From contig JALOQC010000116.1 in NCBI GenBank assembly GCA_025453555.1, positions 1-39,711 of the forward strand: a stretch of 39,711 bases of DNA. The letters are read 5' to 3'. Below the pieces are notes generated by a model that had not been told where the DNA came from, made no database searches, and saw only the letters and a program-made list of their open reading frames with translations. Positions 24,724 through 33,159 of the stretch are shown here, piece by piece. The stretch's first letter is position 1, and every line of letters starts with the position of its first letter. Both the position numbers and the translations under genes were made by a program. The DNA is from Myxococcota bacterium. Lineage in GTDB: Bacteria; Myxococcota_A; Polyangia; Polyangiales; Houyiibacteriaceae.

Positions 24724-27270
24724 TCAGAACTCGACCTTCGCTCCCACCTGCACGGTCACCGGGCGGAGGGGAACTGCTCCGAAGGGTCGACGGCTGGCGA
24801 TCGGTTGATCGTCGAGCAGGTTCTCGCCCCTCACGTAGAGCCGGACTCGCTCCGAGGCCTCCCACCACGCAACGGCATCGACCAGCACGTAGTCGTCGGT
24901 GCGCTCTCCCGCGTCTCCTTGGCCGGCCTGCTCACGCATCTCGCTGACGTAGGTGCCAATCACTTGGAAGCCACCCCGCTCGTGCTCCAACCCTCCTTGG
25001 AGCTGGCCCTGATGCGCTGGCACGTACGGCAACTCGTCGCCCTCGCGCACGTCGCCGAACGTCGGATCCTCGCTCTCGAAGCCTTCGCGGAAATGGGAGC
25101 CGGTGTACGTGTAGGTGAGGCGCAGCGGGATCGCGAAACGGCCCACTTCGAATCGCCAACTCCCCGCGGCCTCGAGCCCCCAGATCAGCACCGCGCCGCC
25201 GTTGAACTGACGATCGAGCATGTCGCCGGAGCATCCCGTCGAGAAACCGCATTGCCCGGTGAGGTTCGAGTAGTCGTTCACGAATCCGACCAGCTCGATC
25301 AAACGTCCTTCTTCCGCATCGGCATAGCGAGCTCCGAGCTCGTAGTTGACGCTGAGCTCCGGCTCGACCTCCTCGGGCTGACCGGGCGCGACGGGCGAGT
25401 ACCCGCGATGAACGCCGGCGAGGAGCGAGAGATGCTCGATCACCTCGTACGTCGCGCCGATGCCCGGCAGAACTGCGGTGTTCACGTTCTCGATGGTCTC
25501 GCCCGACGCCCGGTCCTCCAAACGCGTCTTGACGACCTCGGTACGCAAGCCCGGCGTGAGGGTGAGCCCGCCGATTTCGGCGCGGTAGATCGCGTACCCG
25601 GCGAAGGCGAAGGCCCATCCGAGGTTGTCGGTAGTCGTGGCGGCCGGGGCATCGACCGCGACGAGACTTCCTCGTTGCATCGCGTAGCGGTACGCGAGGT
25701 GGTCCCGCTCGATCTGATCTTGGTGAAGCCTCAGACCGACCTCCACGTGGTGAGCGAGCGCTCCGGTCTGCGCGTCGACCCGCAGGCGTGTCTGCCCGCC
25801 TTGGGAGACGTAGCGACGCTGGTTGTCTGCGAGGATGATCTCCTCGGCGGGCGAGCTCGTGTCCTGCGTACCCGTCAGCAGATCGTAGTACAGCGAGCGC
25901 GCGCCGGTCGGCGAGAGCAAGACTTGACGCGGGCTGACCGAGGGGTCCCCAAACCCGTTGAATCGAAGCCACGAGCGATCGAGGTCGTGTCGGTAAACGT
26001 CGGTGACGATCTGAACGTGCTCACCGAGCTCCGCGCGCCACGTGAGCACCCCACTGGTGCGCCACCAGGTCATCCGATCGAGCTCCGACGCCGCGTAGCG
26101 CCGCGTCGGGTCGGCGATGAAGTCCGCGTCCGTGAGCCCGAGGTACGTCTCGTCGCTTCGCTCTCGGCCGAAGCCGAGGCGCAAGTCGACGCGATGGAAG
26201 TGCTCGCCGTCCGGGTTCGTCTGCAGGAAGCCTCGCAGCACGAAGTCGCTGCGCGAGAACCCCGTGGGCGGGTCGAAGCTCCCGCCGGTCTGGTCGAGCT
26301 CCTTGAAGCCGCGGCTGCCGACCTCCAGCGCCTCGAACAAGAAGCCACCCCAGCGGTTCGAGGTGCCCCAATGGAGGTGGATCTTGCGCGTGAGGAAGCG
26401 ACCGAAGCTCAAATCGAACGCGCCTTCCGAACGCGTCGGAACCTCACGTGTCACGAGGTTGATCGCGCCGCCGATGGTCTGCGGTCCGTAGAGCAAGGAC
26501 GCGGGCCCCTTGAACACCTCCACGCCCGTCATGCGGGTCATCAAGGGGAAGTAGTACGCCGCGGGCGCCGCGTAAGGAGCGGGCCCGAACAGCACACCGT
26601 CTTCCATGAGAGTGATCTTCTTGGAGCGGTCGGAGCTGGTGCCACGGATACCGATGTTCGGACGTAAACCGAAGCCATCTTCCGTGCGTACGAAGACACC
26701 CGGCGCCTGCATCAGGACGACGTGCGGGTCGTCGTACTCCATGGTCTCGAGCTGGCGTTGGTCGAGCAGCGTGATGCCACCACCGACGCGGAGAACGTCT
26801 TCGGGGCGATAGCCGACGGCGAGCACGTCGCGCGTGCGAAGGTCGGAGTCCCGCACTTCAGCGTCCGTGTCGTCGTCGTCGGTGACGGCCGCTCCCTCCC
26901 CCTCCTCCGTGCCGTGGACCTCGTCCTCCGTCAGCTCGTAGAGCGACGGATCGTCGTCCGCCTCCGCTTCGGCGCTGGTTTCGCCGAGCTCGCTTTCCTC
27001 CGCGCTAACTTCGTCGGCGCCTTCGCCTTCCGGCGCGTCCGCAGCTCCGTCCGCGCCTCCGTCCGCGCGTCCGTCCGCGCCTCCGTCCGCGGCGCCCTCC
27101 TCGGCGCCTCCTGCTGCGGCGCCGTCGTCGCTGCCACCGTTCGCGGCAGCATCCGCGCCACCGTCCGAGACATCCCCGCCGTCCACCCCCGCGTCGGCGG
27201 ACGATTGGGCGAGCGACGTCGATGGCACCAGCACCGCGGCGACCAAGAGCCAACGAAGCGAACTCATCAT
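24724..27270 (-). CDS. TonB-dependent outer-membrane receptor (FecA-like) with long acidic linker
   Basis: An 848-residue receptor. Signal peptide to about residue 21 (SLA-Q). Residues 23-142 are low complexity, Ala/Gly/Asp then Glu/Asp. DVLAVG at about 148-153 may be the TonB box. Plug: VLMQAPGVFVRTEDGFGLRPNIGIRG, MEDGVLFGPAPYAAPAAYYFPL, and VFKGPASLLYGPQTIGGAINLVTR. A 22-strand barrel follows, ending RPVTVQVGAKVEF with terminal Phe. Plug sequence is closest to ferric-citrate/siderophore receptors. ATG 27270 is too close to GAGGAG; the second ATG at 27267 may be the true start. A Fur-like box lies upstream. It converges with the DUF4856-imelysin-hydroxylase operon. Confidence 0.95.
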   Translation of the reverse strand: MMSSLRWLLVAAVLVPSTSLAQSSADAGVDGGDVSDGGADAAANGGSDDGAAAGGAEEGAADGGADGRADGGADGAADAPEGEGADEVSAEESELGETSAEAEADDDPSLYELTEDEVHGTEEGEGAAVTDDDDTDAEVRDSDLRTRDVLAVGYRPEDVLRVGGGITLLDQRQLETMEYDDPHVVLMQAPGVFVRTEDGFGLRPNIGIRGTSSDRSKKITLMEDGVLFGPAPYAAPAAYYFPLMTRMTGVEVFKGPASLLYGPQTIGGAINLVTREVPTRSEGAFDLSFGRFLTRKIHLHWGTSNRWGGFLFEALEVGSRGFKELDQTGGSFDPPTGFSRSDFVLRGFLQTNPDGEHFHRVDLRLGFGRERSDETYLGLTDADFIADPTRRYAASELDRMTWWRTSGVLTWRAELGEHVQIVTDVYRHDLDRSWLRFNGFGDPSVSPRQVLLSPTGARSLYYDLLTGTQDTSSPAEEIILADNQRRYVSQGGQTRLRVDAQTGALAHHVEVGLRLHQDQIERDHLAYRYAMQRGSLVAVDAPAATTTDNLGWAFAFAGYAIYRAEIGGLTLTPGLRTEVVKTRLEDRASGETIENVNTAVLPGIGATYEVIEHLSLLAGVHRGYSPVAPGQPEEVEPELSVNYELGARYADAEEGRLIELVGFVNDYSNLTGQCGFSTGCSGDMLDRQFNGGAVLIWGLEAAGSWRFEVGRFAIPLRLTYTYTGSHFREGFESEDPTFGDVREGDELPYVPAHQGQLQGGLEHERGGFQVIGTYVSEMREQAGQGDAGERTDDYVLVDAVAWWEASERVRLYVRGENLLDDQPIASRRPFGAVPLRPVTVQVGAKVEF

Positions 27271-27335
27271 GCTCCTCGACCGAGCTGAACCGGCGGCACT
27301 CGCCGGCAGTTGCCGCCAGAGCGGTCAACGTTGCT

Positions 27336-27354
27336 GAAAACGATTATCGATTGC
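27336..27354 (-). promoter_or_regulatory. Fur-box-like sequence upstream of the TonB receptor
   Basis: GAAAACGATTATCGATTGC agrees with the 19-base E. coli Fur consensus at 12 positions by hand count and contains the perfect dyad CGAT-T-ATCG. It lies 66 bases upstream of the receptor start in an otherwise GC-rich gap. An alternative is another metal regulator with a dyad site. Confidence 0.5.
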
Positions 27355-27420
27355 AACCGAGAATACCCCGGTTGGCCCGTGCGGCAAGTCGCCATGCGCC
27401 GGAGCCGCAGATGGGCTCTC

Positions 27421-28689
27421 TCAGCCACGACGCGCCTGCCAACCGATGTCGCGGCGGAGCTGCTTGCCTTCGAACTGGATTCGATCCGCCGCCGCGTAGG
27501 CTCGGTCCGCGGCCTCGTCGAGGGTGACCCCGGTCGCCGTGACGGCCAGGACGCGCCCGCCGGAGGTCACGAAGCCGCCGTCCGCGCGGGTCGTGCCGGC
27601 GTGGAAGATCACCACCCCCGCCACCTCCGCGGCGCGGTCGAGCCCCTCGATCCGTCGCCCCTTCGGGTACGCCCCCGGGTAGCCCTCGCTCGCGAGCACG
27701 ACGCAGAGCGACGCCGGCGCATCCCACGTGGTCTGCACCGCGCTCAAATCCCCTTTTGCCGCGCCCTCGAAGAGCGGAATCGCCGATCCCCCCCAACGCG
27801 TCATCAGGCACTCCGTCTCCGGATCGCCGAAGCGCGTGTTGTACTCGAGCACCGTCGGCTCGCCATCGACGATCATCAATCCGACGAAGAGCGCGCCCCG
27901 AAACGGAAATCCCTCCGCCGCGCAACCGCGCAACGTCGGCTCGATCACCCGCTCCCGGATCTTCCGCTCGACCTCCGCATCCACCATCGGCGGCGGCGAG
28001 TAGGCGCCCATGCCGCCGGTGTTGGGTCCGCGGTCGCCGTCGAAGATCCGCTTGTGATCCTGGGCCGGCGCGAGCGCGACGTAGCGCGTGCCGTCGGAGA
28101 CGACGTGGTAACTGACCTCCGGCCCCACCAGCGTCTCTTCGACCACGAGCGTGGCGCCCGCGTCGCCGAGCTCCCGCGCGCGACCGAAGCGCTCGATCGC
28201 GTCCGCCGCTTCGTCGGCGTCCTTCGCGACCACCACGCCTTTGCCGGCCGCGAGCCCGTCGGCCTTCACGACCAGCGGCCGACGCGCCGCACGCACGAAC
28301 GCGAGCGCCTCGTCGACGTCGGTGAACGTGTGGTGCCCCGCCGTCGGGATGCCGTGCCGGACCATGAAGTCCTTCGAGAACGCCTTGCTGCCTTCGAGGC
28401 GTGCGGCGGCCTTCGAGGGACCGAACGCCGCGATGCCCAGCGCCGAGAGGCGATCCACGAGCCCCGCGACCAGCGGCGCCTCCGGACCCACGATCACGAG
28501 ATCGACCTTCAGGCGCTGCGCGAGCGCGACCTGCGTGTCGAGGTCGTCCGCCGCGACCGCGTGCACGGCCGCGATCTCCGCGATGCCCGCGTTGCCCGGC
28601 GCGGCGTGGACCTCGGCGCCGTCTCGCGTCAGACGCCACACGAGCGCGTGCTCGCGCGCACCGGAGCCGACCACCAGGATTCGCTTCAT
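27421..28689 (-). CDS. purD: Phosphoribosylamine-glycine ligase (GAR synthetase)
   Basis: Second step of purine synthesis: phosphoribosylamine + Gly + ATP to GAR. 422 residues, full length. N-domain [11 protein letters not shown] and [23 protein letters not shown]-grasp [39 protein letters not shown]; metal site [12 protein letters not shown]; and the C-domain [15 protein letters not shown]. All blocks intact. ATG 28689 follows GGAG. Lies 59 bases after purH on the same strand, the common purH-purD pair. Confidence 0.96.
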   Translation of the reverse strand: MKRILVVGSGAREHALVWRLTRDGAEVHAAPGNAGIAEIAAVHAVAADDLDTQVALAQRLKVDLVIVGPEAPLVAGLVDRLSALGIAAFGPSKAAARLEGSKAFSKDFMVRHGIPTAGHHTFTDVDEALAFVRAARRPLVVKADGLAAGKGVVVAKDADEAADAIERFGRARELGDAGATLVVEETLVGPEVSYHVVSDGTRYVALAPAQDHKRIFDGDRGPNTGGMGAYSPPPMVDAEVERKIRERVIEPTLRGCAAEGFPFRGALFVGLMIVDGEPTVLEYNTRFGDPETECLMTRWGGSAIPLFEGAAKGDLSAVQTTWDAPASLCVVLASEGYPGAYPKGRRIEGLDRAAEVAGVVIFHAGTTRADGGFVTSGGRVLAVTATGVTLDEAADRAYAAADRIQFEGKQLRRDIGWQARRG

Positions 28690-28748
28690 CGCTCGCTCTC
28701 CACGCTCTGCCGCGACGCGGCGCGATCGACGCGTTCGCGCCGAGCCGC

Positions 28749-30255
28749 TCAATGCCGGAAGTGACGGACCCCGGTGAAGATCATCGCGAGGCCCGCGCGA
28801 TCGCAGGCCGCGATCACGTCCTCGTCCTTCTTGCTGCCCCCCGGCTGCGCCACCGCGGTGATGCCCGCCTTCGCGGCCGCCTCGACGCCATCCGGGAACG
28901 GGAAGAACGCGTCCGACGCCATGACCGCGCCCTTCGCGGCCGCGCCCGCCTTCTGCGCCGCGAGCTCCACCGCGACGACGCGCGACATCTGCCCCGCGCC
29001 GACGCCGACCGTCACGTCGCCCTTCGCGAAGACGATCGCGTTCGACTTCACGTGCTTGCAGACCCGCCACGCGAGCTCGAGGCCGCGCAGCTCTTCATCC
29101 GTCGGACGACGCTGCGTCACCACGCGCCCCTGGGCGACCTCGCCCTTCGCGCTCGCGTCGCGATCCTGCACCACGAGCCCGCCGGACACGCGCTTGTACG
29201 TGAGCATCGGCGCGTCGGGCGCTTCCAGCGTGCCGAGCGAGAGCAGACGCAGCGCGCTCTTCTTGCGGAGCTTCTCGAGCGCGCCCTGCGCGAAGCCGGG
29301 CGCGATCACCGCTTCGAGGAAGGTCTCCGCGAGCAGCTCCGCCGTCGCGAGATCGACCTCGCGGTTGAGCGCCACGATGCCACCGAACGCGCTGAGCGCG
29401 TCGGCCTCGCGCGCCGCGAGGTACGCCTGCGCGAGCGCCTGCGCGAGCGTGTCGCCGACCGCCACGCCGCAGGGGTTGGTGTGCTTGACCACCACCGCGC
29501 CGGGGCGCTCGAGCTCGCGCACGCACTCGAGCGCCGCGTCGACGTCGACGAGGTTGTTGAAGGAGAGCTCCTTGCCGCCCGCACCGACGGATTCCGCGCG
29601 TGCGAGGCTGCCGGGACGCGCGTCGCGATCGACGTAGAACGCGCCCTTCTGGTGCGGGTTCTCGCCGTAGCGCACGTCGTAGGCCTTCTCGAGCTGCATC
29701 GTCAGCGTGCGCGGGGGCGGTGTGGCCGAAGGCCTTCGCGGCGAGGCGCGCTCGGAGCGCGAGGCTCGTGCCGGCTTCGCTCGTGGCGGCCGCGAGGACC
29801 TCCGCGTAGTCGGCGGGGTCGGTGACCACCGTGACGCGCGCGTGGTTCTTCGCTGCGCTGCGCACCATCGAGGGACCCCCGATGTCGATGTTCTCGACGA
29901 CCTCGTCGTGCTCGGCGCCGCGCGCGACCGTCTGCTCGAAGGGGTAGAGGTTCACGACCACGAGGTCGATCGGCTTGCCGCCGAGGCTCGCGAGCTCTGC
30001 GCGATCGGAGTCGAGCTCGCGCATCAACAAGCCGCCGTGGACGCGCGGGTGCAGCGTCTTCACGCGGCCGTCCATCACCTCGGGCGACTCCGTGTACTCG
30101 CTGACGTCGATCACCTTCACGCCCGCGTCGCGCATCGCCTTCGCGGTGCCGCCGGTGGAGAGGATCTCGACACCCGCGGCCGCGAGGCCCTTCGCGAGGT
30201 CGACGATGCCGGTCTTGTCCGAGACCGAGATGAGCGCCCGCTGAACCTTGGCCAC
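28749..30255 (-). pseudogene. purH: purH, AICAR transformylase/IMP cyclohydrolase, frame broken by an internal loss
   Basis: The bifunctional enzyme for the last two purine steps. GTG 30255 after AGGAGGATC opens the cyclohydrolase half: [63 protein letters not shown], and up to [10 protein letters not shown]. The transformylase half is in another frame: [43 protein letters not shown], and the C-terminal PGGSKKDEDVIAACD to FRH. Between HTA and PRTL the family normally has about 20-30 residues (the AYDxxIxxYL helix); here they are joined at about 29712-29725 and the frame is lost. The total of 1507 bases is not a multiple of three. Both halves are otherwise well conserved, arguing for a recent lesion or a sequence error. 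Confidence 0.9.
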
Positions 30256-30574
30256 GCGATCCTCCTTCGGCGGCGAGCCGGTCACGGCCGGGGTGGCGCG
30301 ACGGAAACGGCTCGATGTCGTGCGCCGCGACCGACGGCCGCCGGCGCGCGCGGTCCCTACCACGCAGCGCCCGGACGATCACGCGCGGGAAGTGACGGGC
30401 GTGTGACAGCGCTCGCAGACGTGCCGCTCGCAGGGCGCGGTCGTCGGGAGCCTGCGAGCCACGGGCGCGCAGGTAGAAGCGCGTGGGATCGAGGCGCACA
30501 CATGGACCGCCGAAAGCTCGGCGAAGCTGCTACACCTCGTTCCGGCGCGGCCGGCGAGCGCACGAGGGGACACG
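30256..30574. other. Divergent intergenic region purH / speE
   Basis: Carries the leaders of purH (minus) and speE (plus). GC-rich throughout; no clear promoter consensus, riboswitch or RNA was recognised. A minus-strand frame reads CERHVCERCHTP, zinc-ribbon-like, but has no start or homology that I can support. Confidence 0.4.
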
Positions 30575-31426
30575 ATGGGCATCTGGTTCGACGAGACGTT
30601 CAAGAGCTCGCGCTTCGGCCTGAAGGTCACGCGGACGCTCTTCTCCGCGCAGAGCCCCTTTCAGAAGGTCGACATCTTCGAGACCGAGGAGCTCGGCCGC
30701 GTCATGACGCTCGACGACGCCTTCATGACCAGCGAGGGCGACGAGTTCTTCTACCACGAGCTGCTCACGCACCCCGCGATGCTCACCGCGAAGGCGCCCG
30801 AGCGCGTGCTCGTGATCGGCGGTGGCGACGGCGGGACCGTGCGCGAGGTGCTGCGTCACGCGAGCGTGAAGAAGTGCGTGATGATCGAGATCGACGAGCT
30901 CGTCGTGCGCGCGTGTATGGAGCACCTGCCGACCATCGGCACCGCGTGGAAGGACCCGCGGCTCGAGGTTCGCTTCGCGGACGGCGTCGACTACGTGAAG
31001 CACAGCGACGAAGAGAAGTACGACGTCGTGCTCCTCGACGGGACGGATCCGATCGGTCCGGGCGAGGTTCTCTTCGACCTCGAGTTCTTCCGCGCGTGCA
31101 AGCGCATGCTGAAACCCCACGGGGTGATGGCGCTGCAGAGCGAGACGCCGCTGCTGATGAGCGAAGCGTTCTTCGAGACGCAGGTGAAGCTGCGCTCGCT
31201 CTTCTCGAAGGTCGCCCCCTACCTCGGTCCGGTGCCGCTCTACCCGAGCGGGCTCTGGAGCTGGACCTGGTGCTCCGACACGCAGGATCCGTTCGCGATC
31301 GACGAAGCGCGCGCGAAGGGCATCGTCGACTCGCTCCGCTGGTACAACCTCGACGTGCACCGAGGCGCCTTCGCGCAACCGAACTACGTTCGGCGCGGGA
31401 TCGCCGATCGCGTGGGGACACGATGA
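30575..31426 (+). CDS. speE: Spermidine synthase (polyamine aminopropyltransferase)
   Basis: Transfers aminopropyl from decarboxylated SAM to putrescine. 283 residues, full length. N-terminal beta domain with KVDIFETEELGRVMTLDDAFMTSEGDEFFYHELLTH; SAM site LVIGGGDGGTVREVLRH and MIEID; substrate Asp in LLDGTDPIGPGE; SGLWSWTWCSD near the end. GAGGGGAC before the ATG is a good ribosome-binding site. The stop overlaps the nudC ATG (ATGA). No speD is visible. Aminopropyl acceptor specificity cannot be read from sequence alone. Confidence 0.93.
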   Translation: MGIWFDETFKSSRFGLKVTRTLFSAQSPFQKVDIFETEELGRVMTLDDAFMTSEGDEFFYHELLTHPAMLTAKAPERVLVIGGGDGGTVREVLRHASVKKCVMIEIDELVVRACMEHLPTIGTAWKDPRLEVRFADGVDYVKHSDEEKYDVVLLDGTDPIGPGEVLFDLEFFRACKRMLKPHGVMALQSETPLLMSEAFFETQVKLRSLFSKVAPYLGPVPLYPSGLWSWTWCSDTQDPFAIDEARAKGIVDSLRWYNLDVHRGAFAQPNYVRRGIADRVGTR

Positions 31427-32292
31427 TCGACCGTGCGGCCCACCGACGCGGCCACCCGCGTTGGCTCGACGAGGCGCTCCGCTCGGAGCACGCGCGGCTG
31501 GTGCTCGTCTGGCGCGATCGGAACCTCGTCGGCGGCGAAGGTCGCGTGCCGACGCCGGTGCTCCTCTCCGCGCACGTGCACCCGGACCTCACGGTCGACC
31601 GCGAGGTCGTGTTCCTCGGTGTCGACGCGCACGGCCCGCTCTTCGCGGTCGATCTGAGCGAGCGCGACGATCTGCAGCCACCCGACGGCCGCCTCGAGGA
31701 CCTGCGCATGGCGGGCGCGTTCATGCCCCGCGACGACTTCGATTTGCTCGCGACCGCGCGCGGGCTCTGCGGGTGGAACCGACGCACCCGCTACTGCGAG
31801 CGCTGCGGCGGCGCGCTCGCGTTCGCGAACGCCGGCTTCAAGCGTGTCTGCGCCGAAGGGCACGAGGTCTTCCCGCGCACCGATCCGGCGGTGATGATCC
31901 TCGTCACGCGCGGCGATCGTTGTGTGCTCGCGCGACAACCGCGCTTCCCCCCCGGCATGTTCTCCGCGCTCGCGGGCTTCGTGGAGCCGGGGGAGAGCCT
32001 CGAAGACTGCGTGAAGCGCGAGACGCTCGAAGAGGTCGGGATCGAAGTCGACGCGCCTCGCTACGCCGCCTCGCAGGGCTGGCCTTTCCCGCAGTCGCTC
32101 ATGCTGAGCTTCGTGGCGGAGGCGACGCGCGAGACGATCACGCGCGACGACGAGGAGCTCGAGGACGCGCGCTGGGTCTCGCGGGCCGAGCTTCGGGACG
32201 TCTTCGAGAAGCGCTCGCGCGACTTCTTCGTGCCGCCGCCGATGAGCCTCGCGCACCCGCTGATCCGCGGCTTCGCCTACGAAGAGGGCTGA
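31423..32292 (+). CDS. nudC: NADH pyrophosphatase (NudC-type Nudix hydrolase)
   Basis: A 289-residue NudC: N-terminal domain, zinc ribbon, then Nudix domain. Nudix box GFVEPGESLEDCVKRETLEEVG is complete, and SQGWPFPQS matches the NADH-specific SQPWPFPxS motif with Gly for the first Pro. NudC hydrolyses NADH to NMNH and AMP and removes the NAD cap from RNA. The zinc ribbon has YCERCGG and then RVCAEGHEVFPR, so His appears to replace the fourth Cys ligand or the site has changed. It overlaps speE by four bases, so it is translated with it. The pairing is not one I know to be functional. Confidence 0.9.
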   Translation: MIDRAAHRRGHPRWLDEALRSEHARLVLVWRDRNLVGGEGRVPTPVLLSAHVHPDLTVDREVVFLGVDAHGPLFAVDLSERDDLQPPDGRLEDLRMAGAFMPRDDFDLLATARGLCGWNRRTRYCERCGGALAFANAGFKRVCAEGHEVFPRTDPAVMILVTRGDRCVLARQPRFPPGMFSALAGFVEPGESLEDCVKRETLEEVGIEVDAPRYAASQGWPFPQSLMLSFVAEATRETITRDDEELEDARWVSRAELRDVFEKRSRDFFVPPPMSLAHPLIRGFAYEEG

Positions 32293-32352
32293 TGCGATCG
32301 CGTGATCGCCGACGCGCGATCACGCCGCGTCGCGACCTCGCGCGCGACGCGC

Positions 32353-33159
32353 TCACGATCGACGCGCGAACGCCAGGCGCTCGCCCCGCACGAGGCGCGC
32401 GCGTCGCGGATCGCCGCCCATCGCGCGATCCCAGCCGCGCGAGTCGTCGTCGAAGGTGACCTCGAAGCGGTGGTGGTCGAGGAGGGCCCGCAGCGCGTCG
32501 GGGGTGTAGCCCGCCTCGAGGGGCTCGCCGAAGAGCGCGCGAAACCCGACCCGAACGAGCGGCGCGAGCGGAACCGCGCTCGGGTCGAGATAGCTCAGCG
32601 CGAGTCGGCTGCCGGATGCGCTGCGGCGCGACACGATCGCGAGGGTCGCCTCCACCGCCTCGCGCGGCAGGTACATCGTGACGCCTTCCCAGACCCACGC
32701 CGTGCGGGCGTTCGCGTCGTGGCCCGCGGACGCGAGGGCGGCGCCGATGTCGTCGCGCGTGAAGTCGACGGGCACGAAGGTGCTCGCGTCGGACGGCGCG
32801 CGCTCGCGCTTGAGGCGCTGCGTGCTCGGATGATCGATCTCGAAGAAGCGCGCGTCGACGCCGAGCCGCCACGCGCGCGCGTCGAGCCCCGCGCCGAGCA
32901 AGACGACTTGTTCGATGCCTTCCGAAGCAGCCGCGCGGACGAACGTGTCGAGGGTGGCCGTGCGCAAGGCGAGGTGGTCGACGAAGCCGATCGAGAGCTC
33001 GCGGACGACGCGGCGCCACCCGGGTCGCGCGCCCGCAGCGGCCAGCGCACGCCACGGGTCGCTCGCCAGACGCTCGGGATACGGGTCGCGGCCCCGCGGC
33101 GCGTAGGCTCGCCCGAGCGCGACCAGGATCGAGGTGAAGCTCGGCTCGCCTTCACGCAT
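32353..33159 (-). CDS. SAM-dependent methyltransferase, LCMT/Ppm (PF04072-like) family
   Basis: A 268-residue class I methyltransferase of the leucine-carboxyl/Ppm-type group. SAM loop VVLLGAGLDARAWRL, acidic end of strand 2 in FFEIDHPSTQ, VPVDFTRDD, and the family block WEGVTMYLPREAVEATL. Members methylate carboxylates of small molecules, lipids or peptides; the substrate here is unknown. Its ATG overlaps the stop of the upstream esterase by eight bases, so they form a two-gene unit that may act on the same acyl or ester compound. Confidence 0.87.
   Translation of the reverse strand: MREGEPSFTSILVALGRAYAPRGRDPYPERLASDPWRALAAAGARPGWRRVVRELSIGFVDHLALRTATLDTFVRAAASEGIEQVVLLGAGLDARAWRLGVDARFFEIDHPSTQRLKRERAPSDASTFVPVDFTRDDIGAALASAGHDANARTAWVWEGVTMYLPREAVEATLAIVSRRSASGSRLALSYLDPSAVPLAPLVRVGFRALFGEPLEAGYTPDALRALLDHHRFEVTFDDDSRGWDRAMGGDPRRARLVRGERLAFARRS

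Noticed and set aside
30379..30460. CERHVCERCHTP, zinc-ribbon or heme-like motif on the minus strand
   Set aside because: No start, no surrounding domain, and it overlaps the speE leader; probably chance in GC-rich sequence.
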